Assembly: GCF_000014005.1 (NCBI RefSeq)
Contig: NC_008009.1
Coordinates: forward strand, 3,100,001 to 3,164,000
DNA from: Candidatus Koribacter versatilis Ellin345
GTDB taxonomy: Bacteria; Acidobacteriota; Terriglobia; Terriglobales; Acidobacteriaceae
Length of the DNA stretch: 64,000 nt
Reading direction: 5' to 3'
Numbering within the stretch: position 1 is the first letter of the stretch; every line of letters begins with the position of its first letter. Shown one piece after another: positions 37,664-44,550 of this stretch. The notes beneath the pieces are model-generated. The model did no database searches and was not told the DNA's origin. It worked only from the letters and a program-made list of their open reading frames with translations. The position numbers and the translations under genes were made by a program.

Positions 37664-38437
37664 ATGCCGCACTTTGTCAAAGACGTTGAAGAAATCCGCC
37701 GTCGGGCCGCGCAGAAAATCGAAGATGGAGCGGTCACCGATGAATACAAGCTCGACAAGGACAAAACCGTCGAGATCCTGAACGAAGCGCTCGCTACCGA
37801 AATCGTCTGCGTTTTGCGCTATATGCACCACTACTTTATGGCCACCGGTGTGCACGGCAAAGCAGTTTCTGAGGAATTCAAAGAGCACGCCGACGAGGAG
37901 CGCGAACACGCCGACATGATCGCCGAACGTATCCAGCAGCTCGGCGGCAAGCCCGATTACAACCCCAAGACCCTGCTCGAGCGCTCCGTCTCCCACTACG
38001 TGGAAGGCGAAACCCTCGAAGATATGATCAAGGAAGACCTCATCGCCGAGCGCGTCGTCATTGACGTCTATCAGCGCATGATCGAATACTTCGGCGAGAA
38101 AGACCCGACCACCCGCCGCATGATTGAAGAGATCAAGGCCAAAGAAGAAGAGCACGCCAGCGATCTTTCCGATCTGATGTTCATCGTCAACCCGGAAACC
38201 GGCGAAGACGAAGGCGAAGATCCCGGCGTCAATCCGCTCCAAAAAGAAGCCGCGACCAAAGCCAATAACGCCGCGGCGAAAGACAACAAGCCCGAAAAAG
38301 AGGATACGAAAAAAGCGCCGGAGCCTTTCTCCGGCCGCGGTACCGTCATCGAACCCGCTGCGATTCGGGCCGGCGCGACCAAACCCAATACCTCATCCAA
38401 ACCCAACGGCAAAAACCGCAAAGGCAAAGTCGCGTAA
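37664..38437 (+). CDS. Ferritin-like di-iron protein with long basic tail
   Basis: The 257-residue protein has a four-helix ferritin core in residues 30-175. Di-iron ligands are visible as Glu46, the pair Glu79 and His82 (in EEREH), Glu129, and Glu161 with His164 (EEEH). It resembles bacterioferritins and Dps-like proteins that store iron or detoxify peroxide. Residues 180-257 form a low-complexity tail rich in Lys, Glu, Ala and Pro, ending NRKGKVA, which is absent from standard bacterioferritin and might bind DNA. The start is ATG 37664. A strong terminator follows. Confidence 0.85.
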   Translation: MPHFVKDVEEIRRRAAQKIEDGAVTDEYKLDKDKTVEILNEALATEIVCVLRYMHHYFMATGVHGKAVSEEFKEHADEEREHADMIAERIQQLGGKPDYNPKTLLERSVSHYVEGETLEDMIKEDLIAERVVIDVYQRMIEYFGEKDPTTRRMIEEIKAKEEEHASDLSDLMFIVNPETGEDEGEDPGVNPLQKEAATKANNAAAKDNKPEKEDTKKAPEPFSGRGTVIEPAAIRAGATKPNTSSKPNGKNRKGKVA

Positions 38438-38459
38438 CTTCGCGGTCCAAGAATCAAAG

Positions 38460-38486
38460 GGCGGCCTCATCGGCCGCCTTTTTCTT
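38460..38486 (+). terminator. Rho-independent terminator of the ferritin-like gene
   Basis: A 7-bp stem, GGCGGCC and GGCCGCC with loop TCATC, is followed by TTTTTCTT. It lies 22 bp after the stop codon. Confidence 0.85.
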
Positions 38487-38521
38487 GAAGCCGCACGCTT
38501 TCTCTACCCGCTCCCAATCGC

Positions 38522-38527
38522 TACAAT
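38522..38527 (+). promoter_or_regulatory. -10-like element of the multihaem cytochrome gene
   Basis: TACAAT ends 8 nt before a GTG at 38536. This position supports the GTG start over the in-frame ATG at 38485, which lies upstream of the hexamer and within the terminator tail. Confidence 0.45.
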
Positions 38528-38535
38528 CGCTCACC

Positions 38536-40149
38536 GTGAAGGTGGGCCAAATATTTCCGCGTTCTCAGGCGGCGCTACTCTTCCTCGTCGTCCTTCTCGT
38601 TGCGTCTTCCGTCGCCCAGTCCCCCTGCGCCAAGTGCCACGCCGACATCGTCCGCTCCTACAGCACCACTGCCATGGCCAATGCCAGCGGCCCGGCCTCG
38701 CTGAATCCGCTCACCGGCGCATTCCATCACGAACCGTCCGACGTAAATTACAAAATCGAATTGCGCGATGGCCATCTCTTCCTCACCTACGCACGCACCA
38801 ACGATGTCCACGGCCAGCGCGAGTTGCTCTACTACATCGGCCAGGGCCGCCGCGGACGCACCTATCTCTTCGCCGATGACGGCTTCCTCTTCGAATCTCC
38901 CGTCAACTGGTACGCCGACGAAAAGAAGTGGGACGTCGCCCCCGGCTACACCGCGTCGCGCGAAATCCCCATGAACCTCCCCGCGCTGCCGAGTTGTCTC
39001 GAGTGCCACACCAGCAACTTCCGCCCGCCCATCGCCGGCACCGAGAACCGCTACACGCTCCCGGTCTTCACCGCGACCGGGATCACCTGCGAGCGCTGCC
39101 ACGGCCCGTCTGACGCACACGCGAACGGCAAGGGTGCGATCCTAAATCCCGCCAAACTTCCCGCCGATCGACGCGACCAGATCTGCATGCAATGCCATCT
39201 CGAAGGCGACGCCGCCATCGAGCGACCCGGCAAACATCTCTACGACTTCCGGCCCGGCGACGACCTTTCCCAATTCGTCCGCTACTACGTTATGGCTGAT
39301 GAGCACGGCTCTTCCCTGCGCGCCGCCAGCCAATTCGAAGCCCTCGCGCAAAGCACATGCAAAAAGAAATCGGGCGACAAGCTCTGGTGCGGAACCTGCC
39401 ACGATCCGCACCGAACCATCGCCCCCGAAGAACGCGTCTCGTTCTACCGCTCAAAATGTCTGAGCTGTCATAGTGCAGAATTTAGTGCCAAGCACCACAC
39501 TGAGAATCCCGACTGCACCGCCTGCCACATGCCCGCGTCGCAGAGCAAAGACGTCGCCCACACCGAGGTCACAGACCACCGCATCCTGCGCCGTCCCGCA
39601 GCGCCGCCGGCGCCGCCAACTTCGCTTCCGAAACTCGTTCCGTTCCCCTACTCCGCGGAAGCCGACAACGATGCTCGCGACAAAGGCCTCGCGTGGCAGG
39701 CGATCGTCAACTCCGGCATGACCGACGCGCAGCCCGAAGCCGAACGCTGGCTCCGCAAAGCATCGGAATACGACAAGAACGATCCCGCCGTCCTCTCCGC
39801 GCTCGCCTTCCTCTCCCAGAAGCGTGGCGACACCGAGACTGCCCGCGCCCTCTACACCAGCGCGCTCTCGTTGAACCCGAGTGAACTCGACGCCGAAAAC
39901 AATCTCGCCATCCTCGAAGCCCGCGCTGGCCACACCCGCCGCGCCGTCGAACTCTGGGAAGACGCCTTCCGCCGCGCCCCCGGCCACAGCGGCATCGGCA
40001 TGAACCTGGCGCTAGCCTTCTGCAGCACAGGCCAATACGACGCAGCGCGTCAGTTCACCACACGTGTTTTGGAATTCAATCCAGACCTGCCGGCAGCCAG
40101 GCACCTGTTGAGTGGCCTCAACGCCTCGCCGCCAAAATGTGCTCCGTGA
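38536..40149 (+). CDS. Seven-haem cytochrome c with C-terminal TPRs
   Basis: The 537-residue protein starts at GTG 38536 and has a signal peptide (ALLFLVVLLVASSVAQS). Seven CxxCH haem motifs are visible: CAKCH, CLECH, CERCH, CMQCH, CGTCH, CLSCH and CTACH, within residues 30-340. The C-terminal 170 residues form tetratricopeptide repeats (AEADNDARDKGLAWQAIVNS and later blocks). It would be a periplasmic or membrane-associated electron carrier that also docks a partner protein. Similar architectures occur in cytochrome c554-like proteins of Acidobacteriota; the electron donor is unknown. Confidence 0.9.
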   Translation: MKVGQIFPRSQAALLFLVVLLVASSVAQSPCAKCHADIVRSYSTTAMANASGPASLNPLTGAFHHEPSDVNYKIELRDGHLFLTYARTNDVHGQRELLYYIGQGRRGRTYLFADDGFLFESPVNWYADEKKWDVAPGYTASREIPMNLPALPSCLECHTSNFRPPIAGTENRYTLPVFTATGITCERCHGPSDAHANGKGAILNPAKLPADRRDQICMQCHLEGDAAIERPGKHLYDFRPGDDLSQFVRYYVMADEHGSSLRAASQFEALAQSTCKKKSGDKLWCGTCHDPHRTIAPEERVSFYRSKCLSCHSAEFSAKHHTENPDCTACHMPASQSKDVAHTEVTDHRILRRPAAPPAPPTSLPKLVPFPYSAEADNDARDKGLAWQAIVNSGMTDAQPEAERWLRKASEYDKNDPAVLSALAFLSQKRGDTETARALYTSALSLNPSELDAENNLAILEARAGHTRRAVELWEDAFRRAPGHSGIGMNLALAFCSTGQYDAARQFTTRVLEFNPDLPAARHLLSGLNASPPKCAP

Positions 40150-40155
40150 AACGGC

Positions 40156-40935
40156 CTACTTCGCCGCTTCTGTCTTCTCCACAAACGACACCCGCTTCAC
40201 CAGCGCGCGCACATACTTCTGCTCGCCGTCGCTGCCCCGCACCACGATCTCCGATTCACTCACCGCAATCACGTCTCCGGAAATAATCGTGCCATCGCGT
40301 AACTCAACCGTGTCGTGCAGCGCTCCACCAAGTTCGAAGGAATACGTCTTCCCCGCGGCCTGGTCGGCCGCAACGCTGAGTGTCGCCGTGTCGCCTGCGA
40401 ATCCATCTTTGCTGAACGCGATCGCGTGGCTCCCCACCGCGACGCTCATCGTCACCGGCGTCTTCCCCGCCGCCGTGCCATCCACGGTCAGGTTCGCCCC
40501 CGACGGGATCGTCTCAATCGTCACGCTCGTGGTCGTCGGCCCATTGAGATAAGCGAGTTCCTGCGGCAAATGGTCTGCCGCCACGGCAAACTCCACCGGC
40601 ACGCCAACCACCTGGCTCGTGATCACCGATTTCACCGTCGCGCCCGGATCCACGTTGGTAAGCGTGACCCAATGCTCGGCAATCCGCGTCTTCTGTGCGT
40701 CGAGCAGATAAAGGTGAAAGGTCGCGTACGAAATCCGCGTCGCCGAAACGTTCTTCGTCACTACATCAATGTTGAAGACGTTCCGGTTGCCAAACGATCC
40801 GGCCTTATTGAACTTGCCGATCTCGAAATGCAGTACCGGCTTGTCCGCTGGCCAGTCGAGCGCCGCGTCCGCAGCAAACAAAATTGTGGAAGAAAGGGCG
40901 AGCAGGATCACCGCCGCCCATCGAAAACGAGCCAT
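40156..40935 (-). CDS. Secreted PEGA-domain protein
   Basis: Starting at ATG 40935, the 259-residue protein has a signal peptide (MARFRWAAVILLALSSTILF, then AADAA). Residues about 145-205 form a PEGA domain (SVTIETIPSGANLTVDGTAA, then KTPVTMSVAVGSHAIAFSKD). The C-terminus has SH3-like strands (VELRDGTIISGDVIAVSESE). PEGA domains probably bind cell-surface polymers. A TACAAA lies 7 nt before the start codon. It is convergent with the multihaem cytochrome gene. Confidence 0.8.
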   Translation of the reverse strand: MARFRWAAVILLALSSTILFAADAALDWPADKPVLHFEIGKFNKAGSFGNRNVFNIDVVTKNVSATRISYATFHLYLLDAQKTRIAEHWVTLTNVDPGATVKSVITSQVVGVPVEFAVAADHLPQELAYLNGPTTTSVTIETIPSGANLTVDGTAAGKTPVTMSVAVGSHAIAFSKDGFAGDTATLSVAADQAAGKTYSFELGGALHDTVELRDGTIISGDVIAVSESEIVVRGSDGEQKYVRALVKRVSFVEKTEAAK

Positions 40936-40942
40936 GCCGCAC

Positions 40943-40948
40943 TTTGTA
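40943..40948 (-). promoter_or_regulatory. -10-like element of the PEGA gene
   Basis: On the minus strand TACAAA ends 7 nt before the ATG at 40935, and an in-frame ATG at 40965 lies upstream of it. This supports 40935 as the start of a leaderless gene. Confidence 0.4.
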
Positions 40949-41023
40949 CCATACCCCAAGCCCACCCCGTGAGATAACCACCAGCAGTTACCACCGTAAA
41001 TGGCTGTGGAGTGCCCGTTTTAG

Positions 41024-41187
41024 CTTTGTATCGCCGGAAATGCTTCGTATCGCCGGAAATGCTTCATCTCGCCGGGAATGCTTCGTATCGTGGCAAGCGC
41101 CTTGTGTCGCCGAAAGTGGCCTTGTATCAGGGCATCGCTTTAGCGATGCCGAAAAGCGCCCGAAAGAAAAGGGGCTTCAGCCCCTGC
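41024..41187. repeat. 19-bp tandem repeat running into a REP-like hairpin module
   Basis: A unit containing TCGCCGGAAATGCTTCGTA recurs with an exact 19-bp period: its TCG sits at 41031, 41050, 41069, 41088 and 41107, and TCA at 41126. The last unit continues as GGCATCGC-TTTA-GCGATGCC and then GGGGCTTCAGCCCC, the same two-hairpin module seen elsewhere. The region lies between the PEGA gene and the DapA-family gene. Confidence 0.78.
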
Positions 41188-41189
41188 GT

Positions 41190-42185
41190 TCATCCCCGCA
41201 AATCCCCCAACAATCCTTCAATCTCCGCCCTCACCTCGCTGCTCACCGGCAACAACGGCAGCCGCGGATTCCCCCCGTAATACCCATTGAAATCCATCCC
41301 ATACTTCACGCCCGCAACGCCCAACTGTGACGCAATCCTCGTCGCCGGCCCCACGATCTTCTCTTGCGCGGCCTTCGCCTTCTCGATGTCTCCCGCACGA
41401 AACGCCTTGTGAACCTCGACGCAAGCCACCGGCGCCACGCACCCAAACGCCAGCACCGCACCCGAGGCCCCTGCCTCCAGCGACGGCAGCATCTTCTGCG
41501 CCGATCCCGCCAGGATCTGGAACCCAACCTCTTGCGTTCTCTCTTCGACGACCGTCGAGGTCCCAGCCAGCGCGCTCACCGACACGACATCGCGCCGCCC
41601 CGTACTCCGCCGCAGCGTCGCCGAAACGGTCCGTCGCACATGCGCGGTCTCCTTCGCCATCTGCGCAATCTTCTCCACCGAACCGCTCGACTCCTTGATA
41701 CCAATGACGTTCGGATGGTCCGCCAATTCCTTCACCACTTCTGTCGGAATGTCGTAGCCCGTGAATGGCGGCACGCTGTAAATCAGCACCGGCAACGCCG
41801 ACCGGTCGGCCACCGTGCGATAAAAATTCGCCATCACTGCCGTCGTCATCTGGCTCTTGTAGTAATGCGGCGTCCGCACCAGCGCGGCATCATAGCCAAA
41901 CTCCGCCGCCGCCTCCGTCATCTCCAGCGTTCCGCGGACGCTCTCCGCGCCCGTCCCCGCAATCATGATCTTGTTCCCGCCCGCCGCCTCGATCGCGCCC
42001 AGCAAAATCTCGCGCCGCTCGCCGTCGCTCAGCATCACCACTTCGCCGGTTGATCCCAGCACGACAAAGCCGGCGATGTCGGTCAGCGAATACTTCGCGA
42101 CGTTATGTTCAAGCTTGCGAAAATAAATCCGGCCATCGGGATAAAACGGAGTAGTAATCGCAGGAAATACGCCTTGCAGCAACAT
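41190..42185 (-). CDS. DapA-family aldolase (dihydrodipicolinate synthase-like)
   Basis: The 331-residue class I aldolase has the family motifs VLGSTGE near residue 45, LIYSVP with the catalytic Tyr, and the Schiff-base Lys in IGIKESSG. It is longer than the usual 290-300 residues because of about 25-30 extra residues after the Lys (TVSATLRRSTGRRDVVSVSA region). It may act as 4-hydroxy-2-oxoglutarate aldolase or a sugar-acid aldolase and not in lysine synthesis. The start is ATG 42185 because GTGAGG lies 6 nt upstream; an upstream GTG at 42195 is less likely. Confidence 0.88.
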   Translation of the reverse strand: MLLQGVFPAITTPFYPDGRIYFRKLEHNVAKYSLTDIAGFVVLGSTGEVVMLSDGERREILLGAIEAAGGNKIMIAGTGAESVRGTLEMTEAAAEFGYDAALVRTPHYYKSQMTTAVMANFYRTVADRSALPVLIYSVPPFTGYDIPTEVVKELADHPNVIGIKESSGSVEKIAQMAKETAHVRRTVSATLRRSTGRRDVVSVSALAGTSTVVEERTQEVGFQILAGSAQKMLPSLEAGASGAVLAFGCVAPVACVEVHKAFRAGDIEKAKAAQEKIVGPATRIASQLGVAGVKYGMDFNGYYGGNPRLPLLPVSSEVRAEIEGLLGDLRG

Positions 42186-42237
42186 GACAGGCCTCACGAT
42201 GCAGAGTATCTATCAGAATAGTCTGCAGACTTGCGCT

Positions 42238-42297
42238 CTGTCATCCTGAGCGGAGCACGCGCAGCGTGCGCAGTCGAAGGACCCCTATCGGTCTCAC
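42238..42297. repeat. GTCATCCTGAGC-family dispersed repeat
   Basis: This copy reads CTGTCATCCTGAGCGGAGCA, then a palindrome GCACGCGCAGCGTGCG, then GTCGAAGGACCCCTATCGG. It matches the copy at 24917-24965 at both ends but has a different central hairpin. It lies between the DapA and TerC genes. Confidence 0.78.
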
Positions 42298-42304
42298 AAA
42301 TCGC

Positions 42305-43252
42305 CTACGCATGTTTCTTCTTCGGCACCACCAGCGACAACGCCACCGTCACCAGCAACACTCCAATCACCACGCCCAGCGAAATCGCAATCGGGATCTC
42401 GAAGTAATGCGCGCCCAACATCTTCACGCCAATAAATATCAGCACTACGCTCAGTCCGTAGTGCAGCAGATGGAACAAATCCATCAGTCCGGCCAGCGCA
42501 AAATACATCGACCTCAGCCCGAGAATCGCGAACACATTCGACGTGAACACGATGAACGCATCGCGCGAAATTGCCAGTACTGCCGGGATCGAGTCCACTG
42601 CGAAGATCACGTCGGTGGTTTCCACCATCAGCAGTACTACCGCCAGCGGTGTGGCATAGCGAACGCCATTGCGCACCGTGAAAAACTTCTCGCCATCAAA
42701 GTCCGGCGTTACCGGAAAAACTTTGCGGAACAACTTCACGATCGCGTTCTCGTGCGGCGCGTTGTCCCCCGACTCGAACAGCAGCTTCACGCCCACATAA
42801 ATCAGGAACACACCGAACACATACTCAATCCACGCAAACTTCCGGATCAGCGCCACGCCCGCAAAAATAAAAACGGCGCGCATAATCAGCGCCCCGACAA
42901 TCCCCCACGTCAGCACCTTCCTCTGTAATTCACCCGGCACGTTGAACATGCGGAACAGCAGCAGGAACACAAACAAATTGTCGACGCTCAGCGACAGCTC
43001 AATCACGTATCCCGTGATGAATTGCAACGACAGCTGCCGGTTCGACAGCACCGAGTCCGCCGCCATCCGCTGCCCGTGGTGATACAGCAGCAGCGAAAAC
43101 AGCCCCGCCAGCGAGATCCACACCACCGTCCACGTCATCGCCTCGCGAAAACTGATCGTGTGCTTCGTGCGCTGAAACACGCCCAAATCGAGCGCCATCA
43201 TCAGCACTACAAAGAAGAGAAATCCCGCCCAAAAAAGATAGTTGGAAGGCAT
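42305..43252 (-). CDS. TerC family integral membrane protein (Alx/TerC-like)
   Basis: The 315-residue inner-membrane protein has about nine hydrophobic helices and the TerC motifs ELSLSVDNLFVFLLLF and VETTDVIFAVDSIPAVLAI, with the conserved acidic residues. TerC/Alx proteins are linked to manganese efflux and tellurite or alkali stress. The start is set at ATG 43252 because a TACAAT lies 7 nt before it, which would make the upstream ATG (43261) part of the -10. No yybP-ykoY riboswitch is apparent upstream. Confidence 0.9.
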   Translation of the reverse strand: MPSNYLFWAGFLFFVVLMMALDLGVFQRTKHTISFREAMTWTVVWISLAGLFSLLLYHHGQRMAADSVLSNRQLSLQFITGYVIELSLSVDNLFVFLLLFRMFNVPGELQRKVLTWGIVGALIMRAVFIFAGVALIRKFAWIEYVFGVFLIYVGVKLLFESGDNAPHENAIVKLFRKVFPVTPDFDGEKFFTVRNGVRYATPLAVVLLMVETTDVIFAVDSIPAVLAISRDAFIVFTSNVFAILGLRSMYFALAGLMDLFHLLHYGLSVVLIFIGVKMLGAHYFEIPIAISLGVVIGVLLVTVALSLVVPKKKHA

Positions 43253-43259
43253 CGCAGCC

Positions 43260-43265
43260 ATTGTA
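43260..43265 (-). promoter_or_regulatory. -10-like element, leaderless TerC gene
   Basis: On the minus strand TACAAT ends 7 nt before the ATG at 43252. Its last two bases belong to the upstream in-frame ATG, which would thus not be transcribed. Confidence 0.45.
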
Positions 43266-43320
43266 CGGGAGACCGGTACTTGAGTATGGAGTGCCCTTGA
43301 GCCGCGGCAAACGCGCGGCC

Positions 43321-43701
43321 TTAACGGGACTCAAGCCCCGGTATGTGCTCCAAATGTTCTACGTCGGGCCGAAGCTGGATTTCCAAATTCTTTTCGAGAT
43401 CCATCTCAGTCCAATAGACCTTGCAGTAAGGCGCAAATCCGGACGCGGTGAATAGCACCGCATAATGTCCGTCCGGCAACTTCACGGAGAACCGCCCTTC
43501 CGCGTCCGTGATGGTGCTGAACGTTCTCTCCCCATCCGCTTCATGCACCCAGATGCGAGTTTTGGCAATTGGCGCTTTCATCGGATCAGCAACCGTGCCT
43601 GCGAATGTACGAGTCGCGCGAGAATCAAGCTGGGGGTGAGCACCCGCACAATAGGTCAGCACAACGATCATCAGAACAAATAATCTTTTCCAATTTCGCA
43701 T
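43321..43701 (-). CDS. Small secreted carboxypeptidase-regulatory-like protein
   Basis: The 126-residue product has a signal peptide (RLFVLMIVVLTYCAGA) and then a single carboxypeptidase-regulatory-like domain (TFAGTVADPMKAPIAKTRIW, TDAEGRFSVKLPDGHYAVLF). The same fold opens the two giant receptors at 51704 and 56301, but here it stands alone. Such domains are transthyretin-like and may bind surface polymers or other proteins. It follows mtgA in reverse order on the minus strand, separated from TerC by a short gap. Confidence 0.82.
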   Translation of the reverse strand: MRNWKRLFVLMIVVLTYCAGAHPQLDSRATRTFAGTVADPMKAPIAKTRIWVHEADGERTFSTITDAEGRFSVKLPDGHYAVLFTASGFAPYCKVYWTEMDLEKNLEIQLRPDVEHLEHIPGLESR

Positions 43702-43713
43702 GGTCGTCCTCTG

Positions 43714-44424
43714 CTACCACCCCACCTGCTTCATCCTCTCCAATATCAAATCGCTGTAATCATTCATCCGCTCCGGCTTCCTACGCCGCGGCGCCGGCAA
43801 AATCGCCGCCAATCGCGCTGCCTGATCTTTCCCAATGTTGTGCGCGGAGGTTTTGTACCAGGTATGGCACGCCGCATCCGCCCCATACACTCCCGGTCCC
43901 CACTCCACCACGTTGAGATACAGCTCCAGGATCCGCTGCTTTCCCAACACGAACTCCGCCACCGGAACCAGCGTCACTTCGGCTCCCTTGCGCACGAACG
44001 ACCGCTCCGTCCCGAAGAACAAATTCTTTACCAGCTGCTCCGTCAGGGTCGACGCCCCGCGAATTTTCCCACCGTCCATATCGTTTTCGTAAGCCAGTTG
44101 GATCTGGTGCCAATCGAACCCATGATGCTGATAGAAGCGAGCATCCTCCGCCGAGATCACGGCATGTTGCAGATGAGGAGAAATCTGCGCCAGCGGCACA
44201 AACTTATATTGTTTGCGATACGGCTTACTCGATGTCCACGACTGCATCCGACGCTGCGTCTGCACCGCAGTAGTTGGTGGATCCACCCAGCGCAGCAGCA
44301 CCAGCGTCAAAGCCGCTCCCAGCCACAACGCGACAAGCCCCACCAAAACCCATCGCAGCGCGAACTTCAAAAAACTCATGCGCGTCAATGTCTTTTTCTT
44401 AGGTGTCTCAGCCGATCCAGCCAC
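43714..44424 (-). CDS. mtgA: Monofunctional peptidoglycan glycosyltransferase
   Basis: The 236-residue enzyme has one N-terminal transmembrane helix (LRWVLVGLVALWLGAALTLV) and a GT51 domain with the catalytic Glu in ISAEDARFYQHHGFDW and the motif GASTLTEQLVKNLFFG. It polymerises lipid II glycans without a transpeptidase domain. A much longer reading extends to 45417, but the start at GTG 44424 is supported by a TATTCT exactly 6 nt upstream and by the normal family length. It lies just upstream of the small regulatory-like gene. Confidence 0.9.
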   Translation of the reverse strand: MAGSAETPKKKTLTRMSFLKFALRWVLVGLVALWLGAALTLVLLRWVDPPTTAVQTQRRMQSWTSSKPYRKQYKFVPLAQISPHLQHAVISAEDARFYQHHGFDWHQIQLAYENDMDGGKIRGASTLTEQLVKNLFFGTERSFVRKGAEVTLVPVAEFVLGKQRILELYLNVVEWGPGVYGADAACHTWYKTSAHNIGKDQAARLAAILPAPRRRKPERMNDYSDLILERMKQVGW

Positions 44425-44430
44425 GTTTTG

Positions 44431-44436
44431 AGAATA
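44431..44436 (-). promoter_or_regulatory. -10-like element, leaderless mtgA
   Basis: On the minus strand TATTCT ends exactly 6 nt before GTG 44424. It decides the mtgA start and rules out the long upstream extension as part of the gene. Confidence 0.5.
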
Positions 44437-44550
44437 GCAGCCTGAAGCGGGCCAATCCGAATTGGAACACCGCGCAACTACTCGCCCTTTTTCATGAGCG
44501 CCCGCTCGCCGCAGCACTACCCTGTGCCTATCTCGTCTTTGGAGGTCCAC

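Noticed and set aside
43262-43320. yybP-ykoY manganese riboswitch before the TerC gene
   Set aside because: The gap is too short and a leaderless-type promoter lies directly before the start codon.
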